This document shows, in pieces, positions 8,273-17,342 of a DNA stretch of 64,000 nucleotides. The stretch lies in assembly GCF_004366035.1 (NCBI RefSeq), contig NZ_SOEE01000006.1, positions 186,001 to 250,000 on the forward strand, in the 5' to 3' direction. The translations under genes were made by a program, and so were the position numbers. Numbering within the stretch: position 1 is the stretch's first letter; every line of letters begins with the position of its first letter. The stretch comes from Cytobacillus oceanisediminis (GTDB taxonomy: Bacteria > Bacillota > Bacilli > Bacillales > Cytobacillaceae). The notes under the pieces are model-generated. The model saw only the letters and a program-made list of their open reading frames with translations. It ran no database searches and was not told the origin of the DNA.

Positions 8273-9406
8273 ATGAGAGCAGTAACCTACCAGGGAGCGA
8301 AAGATATTCAGGTAAAAAATGTGGAGGATCCCAGAATTGAAAAGCGGGATGATGTCATTGTCCGGATCACGTCAACCGCCATTTGCGGATCGGACCTTCA
8401 TTTATATCAGGGTAATATGCCATTGCGTCCCGGTTATGTTATCGGGCATGAACCCATGGGAATCGTTGAGGAAACAGGTCCAGATGTTACACGGGTAAAA
8501 AAAGGCGACAGGGTCGTCATCCCATTTAATGTATCGTGCGGGCATTGCTTCTATTGCCAGCATAATATGGAAAGCCAATGTGATAATTCGAATCCGCATA
8601 ATGATTCAGGCGGCTACTTTGGCTATACCGAGAAATACGGAAACCATCCGGGCGGTCAGGCAGAGTTTCTAAAGGTGCCGTTTGGTAATTTCATGCCATT
8701 TGTTATACCGGAAACGTGCGAACTGGAGGATGAATCACTGCTTTTCTTATCGGATGTTCTGCCGACAGCCTATTGGAGCGTGGAACATTCAGGCGTTAAA
8801 GCGGGAGATACGGTCGTCGTCCTCGGCTGCGGTCCCATCGGTTTAATGACCCAGAAATTTGCCTGGATGAAAGGAGCTAAACGGGTAATTGCAGTAGATC
8901 ATCTTGATTACCGCCTCAATCACGCCAAGCTTACCAATGATGTGGAAGTCTATGACTTTACGAAATATGATGACATGGGAGATTATCTAAAAGAAATCAC
9001 CCAGGGCGGAGCTGATGTCGTCATTGATTGCGTCGGCATGGACGGGAAGAAATCCGCTGTTGAAAAAATCGAGCAGAAGCTTAAGCTTCAGGGCGGAACG
9101 CTGGGCCCGATTCAAATCGCGACGAAAGCTGTCCGCAAATTCGGAACTGTCCAGCTGACGGGTGTGTATGGGCTGACATATAATATGTTCCCGCTGGAGG
9201 AATTTTTCTCGAGAAACATCACCATTAAAATGGGCCAGGCCCCTGTGGTGCACTACATGCCTGAGCTATTTGAAAAAATAACGAATAAGGAATTCGATCC
9301 GAAGTCTATCATCACTCATCAGATACCGCTAGAAGAAGCTGATCGGGCGTATAAGATTTTTAATGACCATGAAGATGATTGCATTAAAGTCATCTTAAAG
9401 CCTTAA
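8273..9406 (+). CDS. Zinc-dependent alcohol dehydrogenase (AdhB/formaldehyde-dehydrogenase-like)
   Basis: A 377-aa medium-chain dehydrogenase. The catalytic zinc ligands are C38 and H59-E60 (ICGSDLHLY, GHE), and the structural zinc lobe is C89-x2-C92-x2-C95-x7-C103. The NAD-binding motif VLGCGPIGL lies near residue 182. The length and the insert after the structural zinc site (GYFGYTEKYGNHPGGQAEFL) match the formaldehyde dehydrogenase/dismutase-like branch that includes B. subtilis AdhB. It would oxidise alcohols or aldehydes with NAD(P) in the cytoplasm; substrate unknown. Monocistronic, with GGAGTG before ATG, a possible general-stress promoter upstream and a strong terminator downstream. 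Confidence 0.88.
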   Translation: MRAVTYQGAKDIQVKNVEDPRIEKRDDVIVRITSTAICGSDLHLYQGNMPLRPGYVIGHEPMGIVEETGPDVTRVKKGDRVVIPFNVSCGHCFYCQHNMESQCDNSNPHNDSGGYFGYTEKYGNHPGGQAEFLKVPFGNFMPFVIPETCELEDESLLFLSDVLPTAYWSVEHSGVKAGDTVVVLGCGPIGLMTQKFAWMKGAKRVIAVDHLDYRLNHAKLTNDVEVYDFTKYDDMGDYLKEITQGGADVVIDCVGMDGKKSAVEKIEQKLKLQGGTLGPIQIATKAVRKFGTVQLTGVYGLTYNMFPLEEFFSRNITIKMGQAPVVHYMPELFEKITNKEFDPKSIITHQIPLEEADRAYKIFNDHEDDCIKVILKP

Positions 9407-9411
9407 CAAAC

Positions 9412-9446
9412 AAAAACCGGCCAGGATATACCATGGCCGGTTTTTT
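9412..9446 (+). terminator. Intrinsic terminator after alcohol dehydrogenase gene
   Basis: 12-bp stem AAAAACCGGCCA (9412-9423) / TGGCCGGTTTTT (9434-9445). Confidence 0.9.
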
Positions 9447-9477
9447 GAAGTTTAAGAATATAACATAATATACATGT

Positions 9478-9498
9478 TTCGACATAAACGTATATAAT
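9478..9498 (+). promoter_or_regulatory. Candidate Spo0A box overlapping the kinase promoter
   Basis: TTCGACA (9478-9484) is the exact reverse complement of the 0A box core TGTCGAA. It sits 8 bp upstream of a perfect TATAAT (9493-9498); the -35 is poor (TACATG at 9471-9476, 16-bp spacing). A box between the two elements would suggest Spo0A control of the kinase gene that follows. A 7-mer can occur by chance. Confidence 0.4.
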
Positions 9499-9544
9499 AG
9501 TGCTAAAGACACATTATTAATAGAGTTAACCAAGGAGCATTGAA

Positions 9545-10783
9545 ATGAAAGGCTTTAACCAACAGACTTTGATAAAAGAAGAAACAAAAGCAGTTAAGCT
9601 TTTTATATGGCTATTCTATATTATATTAACACTTTATGATTTGTTTTATTATTATCTGCTTCCCCTCAATACTGGCGTCAGTATCGGGCTGCCAAAGGGC
9701 GGGCTTGGATGGGTTTATTATCTGGCTATTATCGCGCTCTTGCCCTTAGCGCTGTATTTAATCAGGACAAACCGCCCTTTTCAGATAAAATACTTATTTT
9801 TTGCAGGTTTTTTCCTAATAGATTTTAGTAACAGCATGCTTATCTATTTCGGTGAGTCGAAGGAATTTCAGAGCGGGAGCGCAGTAGAACTTTTATTTAT
9901 TATATTTGCGCCTATATTTGTGAATAAGCGTTATTTTTGGATAGTAACCGGCGGAATGATTGCAAAGTATCTTCTGGCTGGGTTACTGTTGAGCAGCCAA
10001 AATGTAATGGTGCCAATCGTGCTTATGGCCATTTTTTCAAGTGTTTCATATGTTTTGCTTAACCGCTTCTATTCCTATATTCACTCGCTGACACATGTTT
10101 TCCAGGAGCTCCGTCAGACTGAAAAGCTGGCTGCTGTCGGACAGATTGCTTCGGCAGTCGGCCATGAAGTAAGAAATCCTTTAGCAGCATTAAGAGGATT
10201 TACTCAGCTGCAGATGGAAAAACATCCTGAAGACCAGGACCGCTATAAGATCATGATTGAGGAAATCGACCGCATTAATCTGATTGCCGATGACCTTATG
10301 ATACTAAGCAAGCCAAGGCTGCCGATGTTTAAAAAAGTAGAACTGAATGCAGTGATTAACTATGTTATCTCGATCATACATGAACAGGCAGCCAATCAGA
10401 ACATCCGTCTTGAAACAGAAAATCTGGAAGCTGTTCCTAAAATTCAGTGTGACGAAAATATGCTGAAGCAGGCTTTTATTAATTTGGTCAAGAATGCGAT
10501 GGAATCTATGACAGAAGGCGGAACGATCCTGATTTCGGCCAAAGTGGCGGAGGGTGGACAGGTTTTAATCAGCATTAAGGATGAAGGCTGCGGGATCGAT
10601 GCTGAAAATATGGAACGGGTCGTGGATCCATTTTATACAACTAAACCGGATGGAACCGGTTTAGGGCTGATGGTAACCAAACAGATTGTGGATGAACACA
10701 AGGCGGGAATCACGTTTGAAAGTGAAAAGGGGAAAGGGACAATTGTGAACCTTACTATTCCTATAGAGCAGACAACCCAATAA
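9545..10783 (+). CDS. Membrane sensor histidine kinase, sporulation-kinase type
   Basis: A 412-aa kinase with six or so membrane helices in residues 18-175 and almost no extracytoplasmic domain, similar in plan to KinB. The phosphoacceptor is H207 in the H-box AVGHEVRNPLAALRGF, the HExRNPL form typical of the kinases that feed Spo0F. N-box NLVKNAMESM, G1 DEGCGI and G2 GTGLGL are all present, so the ATPase is intact. There is no response regulator gene next to it, as expected for an orphan sporulation or stress kinase. A possible Spo0A box in its promoter fits the same pathway. The signal sensed is unknown. Confidence 0.85.
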   Translation: MKGFNQQTLIKEETKAVKLFIWLFYIILTLYDLFYYYLLPLNTGVSIGLPKGGLGWVYYLAIIALLPLALYLIRTNRPFQIKYLFFAGFFLIDFSNSMLIYFGESKEFQSGSAVELLFIIFAPIFVNKRYFWIVTGGMIAKYLLAGLLLSSQNVMVPIVLMAIFSSVSYVLLNRFYSYIHSLTHVFQELRQTEKLAAVGQIASAVGHEVRNPLAALRGFTQLQMEKHPEDQDRYKIMIEEIDRINLIADDLMILSKPRLPMFKKVELNAVINYVISIIHEQAANQNIRLETENLEAVPKIQCDENMLKQAFINLVKNAMESMTEGGTILISAKVAEGGQVLISIKDEGCGIDAENMERVVDPFYTTKPDGTGLGLMVTKQIVDEHKAGITFESEKGKGTIVNLTIPIEQTTQ

Positions 10784-10860
10784 AAGAATTCAGGGGAGGT
10801 AATGTACAGGGCAGACCTGGAAAATAGTAACTGACATTAAAATAATATATTCGAAATCGT

Positions 10861-10891
10861 GCAGCATCCTATGAGGGTGCTGTATTTTATT
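10861..10891 (+). terminator. Intrinsic terminator after the kinase gene
   Basis: 9-bp stem (10861-10869 / 10875-10883, with G-T pairs), 5-nt loop, then ATTTTATT. It is 80 bp after the stop; the bases between hold a strong AGGGGAGG followed by only a 10-codon frame. Confidence 0.65.
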
Positions 10892-10909
10892 AGGTAAATA
10901 GGCTTCTTT

Positions 10910-10943
10910 TTTACAGAAATTTAATAATTTTTACATGTTAATT
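10910..10943 (+). promoter_or_regulatory. Possible Pho-box-like repeats upstream of the YfkN-like gene
   Basis: TTTACA (10910), TTAATA (10921), TTTACA (10930) and TTAATT (10938) are spaced 8-11 bp. They resemble the sites ahead of phoX, but they lie about 40 bp from the only -10-like sequence (TAGAAT near 10984), farther than normal for PhoP, and the region is AT-rich. Confidence 0.3.
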
Positions 10944-11036
10944 CCGACTAATTGCTCATTCTCAAATAAGTCTAAAAATAGATAGAATTATGAATGTTAT
11001 CATCCTAATCTACTAAAATTGAGGAGATGTATTCAT

Positions 11037-14000
11037 TTGAAAAAGCCTATGCGCAAACTTGGAAAGACGATCCTCGCAACAACGATGGCCCTATCTGTCT
11101 TAGCAGCTCCTATTTCATATAGTTCTGTCATGGCGGCAAAGCCTGATCATGCAGGGAAACCGGAACATAAATTCAGCCATGAAGTAAGCCTGCGGATATT
11201 GGGAACAACAGATATACATACACACCTTTATAACTATGATTACTATAAAGATGCCGAAACCATTGAATTCGGTCTGGCTAAGACAGCTACCTTAATCAAA
11301 CAGGCAAGAAAAGAAGCAAAGAATACATTATTATTTGACAACGGCGACTTAATTCAGGGAAATCCGCTTGGCGATTATAAAGCAAAGGTAGATAAGCTTG
11401 AGGATGGGGAAATGCATCCTGTATTCAAGGCTATGGAGCTATTAGATTATGATGCCGCTACCGTAGGAAACCATGAATTCAACTATGGCCTCGATTATTT
11501 GGATGAGGTTTTGGATGATTCGCCTTTTCCTTATGTAAATGCCAATGTCTACAAAGACGACGATGATAATAATCCAGAAAACGATAAAAATTACTTTAAA
11601 CCATATAAAATCATCAAGAAAAAAGTCGTTGATGAAAAAGGAAGAAAACAGGTCATTAAGGTTGGGGTTATCGGTGCTGTGACTCCGCAGATTACACAAT
11701 GGGACAAAGCCAATCTTGATGGAAAAATCATTACGAAAGACATTGTAAAATCAGTAGAAGCTAATATTCCTAAAATGAAAGAAGAAGGTGCAGACATTAT
11801 CATTGCACTTGCGCACTCCGGCATGGGAGACGCAGCATATGCTGAAATGGAAGAGAATGCAGCCTACGACTTAACAAAAGTAAAAGGCATTGATGCGGTA
11901 ATTTCCGGACACAACCATAAGAATTTTCCGGGGGATTTCACCGATCTTCCTGGAGTGGATACAGTAAAAGGAACGGTCAATGGGGTGCCGTTCATCATGC
12001 CGGGCAGCTGGGGCAATCAGCTTGGCGTTATGGACCTGACCATTGCCAAGGTGAAGGGCAAGTGGCAGGTTAAGGAGTCTCAGTCGTCATTAAGGTCTAT
12101 TTTTAGAAGCTATAAAAATGAAGCCGGTGCCACAGTCAAGGAAAGCCTTGCAGAGGCTGATCCTGCTATTTTGAAAGCTGTAAAGGAAGAGCATGAAGGC
12201 ACCGTGAATTATGTCCGCCAGCCTGTCGGGGAAACAACAGCTGATATCCACAGCTATTTTGCACTTGTAAAAGATGACCCGTCCATTCAAATTGTGACGA
12301 ATGCACAGAAGTGGTATATTGAGAAGCAATTAAAAGGAACACCAGATGAGAATACACCAGTGCTTTCAGCAGGAGCCCCTTTTAAAGCTGGGGGACGCAA
12401 CGGGGCAAGCTACTACACTTATATCCCTGAAGGCACAATCGCCATTAAAAATGTAGCCGATCTATACCTGTATCCGAATACAGTTGCAACGGTAAAAATT
12501 AAAGGTGCAGATGTGAAAGAATGGCTTGAAATGTCTGCAGGCCAGTTCAATCAGATAAAAGAAAATGAAGCTGGAGAACAGTCACTCATTAATAATGACT
12601 TTCCTACCTATAACTATGATGTAATCGATGGTGTGACATATGAGATCGATGTAACAGAACCTGCTAAGTATGATAAAGATGGCAAGAAGGTTAATGCTGA
12701 TGCAAACAGAATCAAAAATCTTCAGTATAACGGAGCACCTATTGATCCAGATCAGGAATTCATCGTTGTGACAAATAATTATCGGGCCAGCGGCACTTTC
12801 CCTGGAGTTAGAAACAACACGGCAGTAGAGCTTTATCCGGATGAAAACCGACAGGCGATCATTGATTACATCCGTGAAGAACAAACCATCGATCCTTCTG
12901 CAGATGCCAATTGGTCATTTGCACCGGTTGCCGGTGAAGTAGATGTAACGTTCGAATCTTCACCGGATGCAAAGGATACGATTGCTGCAGGAAGCGGAAT
13001 CGGCTATGCGGGGGAAGCAGCCAATGGCTTTGCGAAATATTCACTTCAATTCCCTGAGCCCAAGCCGTTTGAAGTCCAGCTTTTGGGGATCAATGATTTC
13101 CATGGCCAGCTTGATACATTTAATTCAGGATTGAATGCGGGTGGAATTGAGTATTTAGCTGCACACTTAAAACAGCGTGAAGCAGAAAATCCTAATACAA
13201 TCATGCTGCATGCAGGTGATGCAGTAGGGGCAAGCTCCCCTGTTTCGGCCCTTCTGCAGGATGAACCAACAATTAAAATGCTTAATGAGATCGGCTTTGA
13301 CCTGGGAACCGCCGGAAATCATGAATTTGATGAAGGTGTAGACGAAATGCTTCGCCTAATTAATGGCGGGGCCCATCCTAAAACTGTTGAGAAGTATGGC
13401 GAGTTTGAAGGAGCAAGCTTTCCGTATGTTGCAGCTAATGTAGTGGATGAAACAACAAAGAAGCCAATCCTTGATCCCTATGTAATTAAAGAAGTAAATG
13501 GAGTGCCAGTCGGCTTTATTGGCATTGCCTATTCCGATACTCCTGGAATTGTTACGCCAAGCGGAACGGCTGGTGTAGAATTCACGGACGAAGTGGAAGC
13601 TATCAACAAGTACACCGCTGTGCTAAAGGAGCAGGGAGTTAAATCCATTGTGGTCGTTACTCATAACCCTGTAAAGTCCGATATAGATGGGTCTAATCCT
13701 CAAGAGGAGCTCGCTGACATTGCAAATGCAGTTGATGATGAAGTGGATGTGATGTTTGGCGGCCATAACCATCAGTACACAAATACTATTGTGGACGGAA
13801 AATTGCTTGTTCAATCTTATTCCTATGGAACTGCTTTTTCCGATGTGGACTTAACAATTGATCCAGTGACAAAAGATATTGTTGCTAAAAAGGCTGAAAT
13901 CGTAAGCGCCACACGTGACATTGAACCAGATGCAGAAATTAAGCAAATGCTTGATGCTTATATTGCCGATGTTGCTCCGATTTTAAATGAAGTCATCGGT

Positions 14001-14555
14001 CATACTTCTACAGGTGTTACGAGAGAGGTAAATGCTGATGGAGAATCTCCGATGGGCAACCTGATTGCAGATTCCATGATTGCGCAGACCAATACCGATT
14101 TTGCCTTCATGAACTCAGGCGGCGTCCGTGCAGGCATTGATGCTGGAGATATTACGTGGAAAGAAGCTTTTACGGTACAGCCTTTCGGAAATGACCTTGT
14201 GACATTGACATTGACCGGTGCCCAGATAAAAGAACTTTTTGAACAGCAATGGGGTTCAAAAGAAAGAATCATGCATGTTTCTGGCTTAAAGGTGACGTAT
14301 GATTCTTCGAAAGCTGCTGGAGATCGGATCGTTTCTTTAGTAAAGAACGATGGAACGCCAATCGCTGCAGAGCAAGAATATTCTGTGACGGTAAACAACT
14401 ATATGGCTGATGGCGGAGACGGCTATAGCGCCCTTTTAAACGGCAAGAACCGCACTGTGGATATCGTCGACCTTGATGCTTTAATCAATTACATCAAAGA
14501 ACAGAAAGAAGTAAACCCAGCGGTTGAAGGAAGGATTACAAAATTGAATAAATAA
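11037..14555 (+). CDS. Secreted double-domain nucleotide phosphoesterase/5'-nucleotidase (YfkN-like)
   Basis: A 1172-aa protein with an N-terminal signal peptide and two tandem metallophosphatase plus 5'-nucleotidase C-terminal units. Unit 1 has GTTDIHTH (~residue 58), DNGDLIQG, GNHEFNYG and SGHNHKN; unit 2 has GINDFHGQ (~682), HAGDAVGAS, GNHEFDEG and GGHNHQYT, followed by GNLIADSM and NSGGVRAGID. B. subtilis YfkN, with the same layout, degrades 2',3'-cyclic nucleotides and then the nucleotides to nucleosides and phosphate. No LPXTG or other anchor is seen at the C-terminus. TTG 11037 is chosen because GAGGAG is at 11021-11026; a TTG at 11019 overlaps that site. Fits a phosphate-scavenging role with PhoX. 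Confidence 0.92.
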   Translation: MKKPMRKLGKTILATTMALSVLAAPISYSSVMAAKPDHAGKPEHKFSHEVSLRILGTTDIHTHLYNYDYYKDAETIEFGLAKTATLIKQARKEAKNTLLFDNGDLIQGNPLGDYKAKVDKLEDGEMHPVFKAMELLDYDAATVGNHEFNYGLDYLDEVLDDSPFPYVNANVYKDDDDNNPENDKNYFKPYKIIKKKVVDEKGRKQVIKVGVIGAVTPQITQWDKANLDGKIITKDIVKSVEANIPKMKEEGADIIIALAHSGMGDAAYAEMEENAAYDLTKVKGIDAVISGHNHKNFPGDFTDLPGVDTVKGTVNGVPFIMPGSWGNQLGVMDLTIAKVKGKWQVKESQSSLRSIFRSYKNEAGATVKESLAEADPAILKAVKEEHEGTVNYVRQPVGETTADIHSYFALVKDDPSIQIVTNAQKWYIEKQLKGTPDENTPVLSAGAPFKAGGRNGASYYTYIPEGTIAIKNVADLYLYPNTVATVKIKGADVKEWLEMSAGQFNQIKENEAGEQSLINNDFPTYNYDVIDGVTYEIDVTEPAKYDKDGKKVNADANRIKNLQYNGAPIDPDQEFIVVTNNYRASGTFPGVRNNTAVELYPDENRQAIIDYIREEQTIDPSADANWSFAPVAGEVDVTFESSPDAKDTIAAGSGIGYAGEAANGFAKYSLQFPEPKPFEVQLLGINDFHGQLDTFNSGLNAGGIEYLAAHLKQREAENPNTIMLHAGDAVGASSPVSALLQDEPTIKMLNEIGFDLGTAGNHEFDEGVDEMLRLINGGAHPKTVEKYGEFEGASFPYVAANVVDETTKKPILDPYVIKEVNGVPVGFIGIAYSDTPGIVTPSGTAGVEFTDEVEAINKYTAVLKEQGVKSIVVVTHNPVKSDIDGSNPQEELADIANAVDDEVDVMFGGHNHQYTNTIVDGKLLVQSYSYGTAFSDVDLTIDPVTKDIVAKKAEIVSATRDIEPDAEIKQMLDAYIADVAPILNEVIGHTSTGVTREVNADGESPMGNLIADSMIAQTNTDFAFMNSGGVRAGIDAGDITWKEAFTVQPFGNDLVTLTLTGAQIKELFEQQWGSKERIMHVSGLKVTYDSSKAAGDRIVSLVKNDGTPIAAEQEYSVTVNNYMADGGDGYSALLNGKNRTVDIVDLDALINYIKEQKEVNPAVEGRITKLNK

Positions 14556-14562
14556 CAGGAAG

Positions 14563-14592
14563 GGAGCATCAGAGCAGTCTGATGCTCCTTTT
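14563..14592 (+). terminator. Intrinsic terminator after the nucleotidase gene
   Basis: 10-bp perfect stem GGAGCATCAG (14563-14572) / CTGATGCTCC (14579-14588), then TTTTCTTT. Confidence 0.9.
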
Positions 14593-14709
14593 CTTTATCC
14601 CCTTAAAATAGGTCTAGGAACCCATTTTTCCTCTTCGGGACCAATGAATTGATCACAATTACCTACTCAAATGTTATCAAAATATGAAAATAACAGTATT
14701 GTTAGACTA

Positions 14710-14738
14710 TTAAAAACTTTATGTTAGTTTGATAGAAT
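14710..14738 (+). promoter_or_regulatory. Candidate promoter of the M6 protease gene
   Basis: TTAAAA (14710-14715), 17 bp, TAGAAT (14733-14738). The -10 sits in GATAGAATTA, which also occurs upstream of the YfkN-like gene (near 10981-10990). The -35 match is weak. Confidence 0.35.
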
Positions 14739-14787
14739 TAATCTCGCACTTCGAAAATTCAGAAAGACTAAATAGGAGGCTTTAATA

Positions 14788-17178
14788 ATGAGTCATAAGA
14801 ATAAACCTTTTAAGGTTGTATCTTCCATTACAGCCAGCACGATGATGGCAGCTGCACTATTTGCGGGATCTTTTGCCGGCACAACAGCAGCTCCTTCAAA
14901 AGCTTCAGCAGAGGAACTTTCTGCACCGATTGATTTGAATATTGTGAATGAAGATCGGCTGGGAAAGGCCTTAAAAGAAAGAGGATTAGTTAAAAAGGAT
15001 GCTTCCTCAAAAGAAATAGAAAAAGCAGTAAAGGATTACATAAATGAAAAACAAGGTGAAAAGCAGCCTGGAAGTACAGAAAATAGTCATGATCACACTG
15101 ATGAATTTGACAAGAAAACAAAGGACTTCTTAACGACACAAAAAGAAAAGCTGACAAAACAGCTGAATAAGGGGCATAAAAACTATAAAAAGGGAAAGCC
15201 GGACGGCTATGTTAAAGTGGATTCGGCTAAAGAAGCAAACTACAATGGCAGTGTCAGAACAGATAAAGTTCTTGTGCTTTTAACTGAATTTGAAGATTTC
15301 AAGCATAACAATGTAACACAGGAAGAGGGCTACATGTACGCTGATGATTTCAGCAAAGAGCATTATGAGAAGCTGATGTTTGGCGATAATGAATTTGAAT
15401 TATTTAATGGAGATAAAGTCAAAACGTTTAAGCAGTTTTATGAAGAACAATCCGGCGGCAGCTACACGGTGGATGGCACTGTTTCAGAATGGCTCACAGT
15501 TCCTGGAAAAGCAGCCGACTATGGTGATGATAGCCCTAACGGAGGTCATGATAATCTATCACCTCTTGGACCTCGCGACTTAGTAAAAGAGGCTTTAAAA
15601 GCAGCTGTAGACGCTGGAATGGATCTTTCAGAATACGATGAATTTGATCTATATGATTTAGATGGAGATGGAAACTTTAACGAGCCTGATGGATTGGTTG
15701 ACCATCTCATGATTATCCATGCCGGTACAGGACAGGAAGCTGGCGGAGGTAAACTGGGTGATGATGCCATCTGGTCTCACCGCTGGACGCTTGGCGGAGT
15801 ATTTGCAGTTCCGAATACAACTGCCAGGGTAGATTATTGGGGAGGAAAAATGGGCGCATATGATTATACGATTCAGCCTGAAGACGGAGCTGTCGGGGTG
15901 TTTGCCCATGAGTTCGGCCACGATTTAGGATTGCCGGATGAGTATGATACGCAGTATACCGGTCAAGGTGAGCCGGTTGCTTCCTGGTCCATCATGAGCG
16001 GCGGAAGCTGGAACGGCAAAATAGCAGGTACTGAGCCAACAAGCTTTTCACCGCAAAACAAAGAATTTTTCCAAAAAGGCATGGGCGGAAACTGGGCCAA
16101 TATTATGGAAGTAAATTATGAAGATATTGATAAAAAAGGCTTGGCAGCTGTTATTGACCAAAGTGTAACCAAATCTAAAAACCCGGGAATTGTAAAAGTA
16201 AATCTTCCTGAAAAAGAAGTAAAGGGAATTGCACCTGCGTTCGGCGAAAAATATTACTACAGCACAAAAGGCGATGACCTTCATACCACTTTGACGACGC
16301 CTGAATTTGACTTAACAAATGCGGAGACAGCTGCCTTCAATGCGAAAGTTTATTATGATATTGAGTTTGATTATGATTATTTAACTGTTACTGCAAAAGC
16401 AGCCGATGGGACAGAAGGTGAACTCGACGTAATTGGTGATGATGATACGGATGGCGATGCCCGTGCTGAATCTTCAAAAGGACAATGGGTAGATAAGACA
16501 TATGACTTAAGTGAATTCGCCGGTAAAAAAGTTAGCCTGACATTCGAATATGTAACAGATGGCGGATTGGCATTAGATGGATTTGCTATTGATAATATTT
16601 CGGTAACGGCTGATGATAAAGTTATTTTTTCCGACGATGCTGAAGGCGAGTCTCAGATGACTCTTGACGGATTCATTGTTTCCAGCGGAATCAGTTATGC
16701 GAAGAACCATTATTACCTGGAGTGGAGAAACTACGCAGGTTCCGATACGGCTCTTGCCCACTCAAGAGGAGTAAAATATAACACTGGTTTAGTTGTTTGG
16801 TATGCTGATGACAGCCACACAGACAACTGGGTTGGCGTTCATCCGGGAGAAGGTTTTCTTGGAGTGGTGGATTCACATCCTGAAGCCATTACTGGTCTGA
16901 TAGATGGAAAAGAAACAGTATCTCAAAGCACAAGATATCAGATTGCAGATGCTGCGTTTTCCCTGGACAAAGCACCCGCGTGGGAAGTAAGCTCGCCAAC
17001 CCGCGGTGATTATGACTACCCAGGTTTAAATGGAATATCTGTTTTTGATGATTCTAAAGCATACATCAACAGCCTCATTCCTGATGCAGGACGAATTGTT
17101 CCGGAACATGGCCTGAAATTCCAAGTGGTCGGTGAAGCAAAGGACAACTCTGCTGGAGCCGTATGGATTCACAAGTAA
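14788..17178 (+). CDS. Secreted M6 metalloprotease, immune inhibitor A type
   Basis: A 796-aa preproprotein. Signal peptide ends around A41 (SKASA|EE), followed by a charged propeptide to ~residue 140. The metzincin-like zinc site is H374-E375-F376-G377-H378 in [14 protein letters not shown], which is the M6 signature; [11 protein letters not shown] follows as the Met-turn. Residues ~490-640 look like the MAM/jelly-roll-like VEG region of InhA with acidic, Ca2+-binding-like segments ([13 protein letters not shown] earlier, near 291). InhA proteases of the B. cereus group degrade host and self proteins; in this organism the role is probably general extracellular proteolysis. AGGAGG 9 nt before ATG; strong terminator after. 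Confidence 0.92.
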   Translation: MSHKNKPFKVVSSITASTMMAAALFAGSFAGTTAAPSKASAEELSAPIDLNIVNEDRLGKALKERGLVKKDASSKEIEKAVKDYINEKQGEKQPGSTENSHDHTDEFDKKTKDFLTTQKEKLTKQLNKGHKNYKKGKPDGYVKVDSAKEANYNGSVRTDKVLVLLTEFEDFKHNNVTQEEGYMYADDFSKEHYEKLMFGDNEFELFNGDKVKTFKQFYEEQSGGSYTVDGTVSEWLTVPGKAADYGDDSPNGGHDNLSPLGPRDLVKEALKAAVDAGMDLSEYDEFDLYDLDGDGNFNEPDGLVDHLMIIHAGTGQEAGGGKLGDDAIWSHRWTLGGVFAVPNTTARVDYWGGKMGAYDYTIQPEDGAVGVFAHEFGHDLGLPDEYDTQYTGQGEPVASWSIMSGGSWNGKIAGTEPTSFSPQNKEFFQKGMGGNWANIMEVNYEDIDKKGLAAVIDQSVTKSKNPGIVKVNLPEKEVKGIAPAFGEKYYYSTKGDDLHTTLTTPEFDLTNAETAAFNAKVYYDIEFDYDYLTVTAKAADGTEGELDVIGDDDTDGDARAESSKGQWVDKTYDLSEFAGKKVSLTFEYVTDGGLALDGFAIDNISVTADDKVIFSDDAEGESQMTLDGFIVSSGISYAKNHYYLEWRNYAGSDTALAHSRGVKYNTGLVVWYADDSHTDNWVGVHPGEGFLGVVDSHPEAITGLIDGKETVSQSTRYQIADAAFSLDKAPAWEVSSPTRGDYDYPGLNGISVFDDSKAYINSLIPDAGRIVPEHGLKFQVVGEAKDNSAGAVWIHK

Positions 17179-17183
17179 GATTT

Positions 17184-17221
17184 AAAGGTGCGAATGCCAG
17201 AAATGGCTTCGCACCTTTTTC
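17184..17221 (+). terminator. Intrinsic terminator after the M6 protease gene
   Basis: Long stem AAAGGTGCGAA (17184-17194) with TTCGCACCTTT, plus an inner GCC/GGC pair set around a 6-nt loop, then T's. Confidence 0.9.
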
Positions 17222-17342
17222 TGTTAAGGGTGGACAACTTCCTGCCTATAAGCTAGTATCATTACCGATACTAGTTTTTTCCGATTTTCGGCTATACTAA
17301 TAAATATCTGATTAAACGCGATAAAGTTAAAAGGAGTTACCC

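Noticed and set aside
10802-10834. 10-codon frame with strong AGGGGAGG site after the kinase gene
   Set aside because: Too short to judge, and the product (MYRADLENSN) has no recognisable feature; a leader peptide cannot be excluded because a terminator follows.
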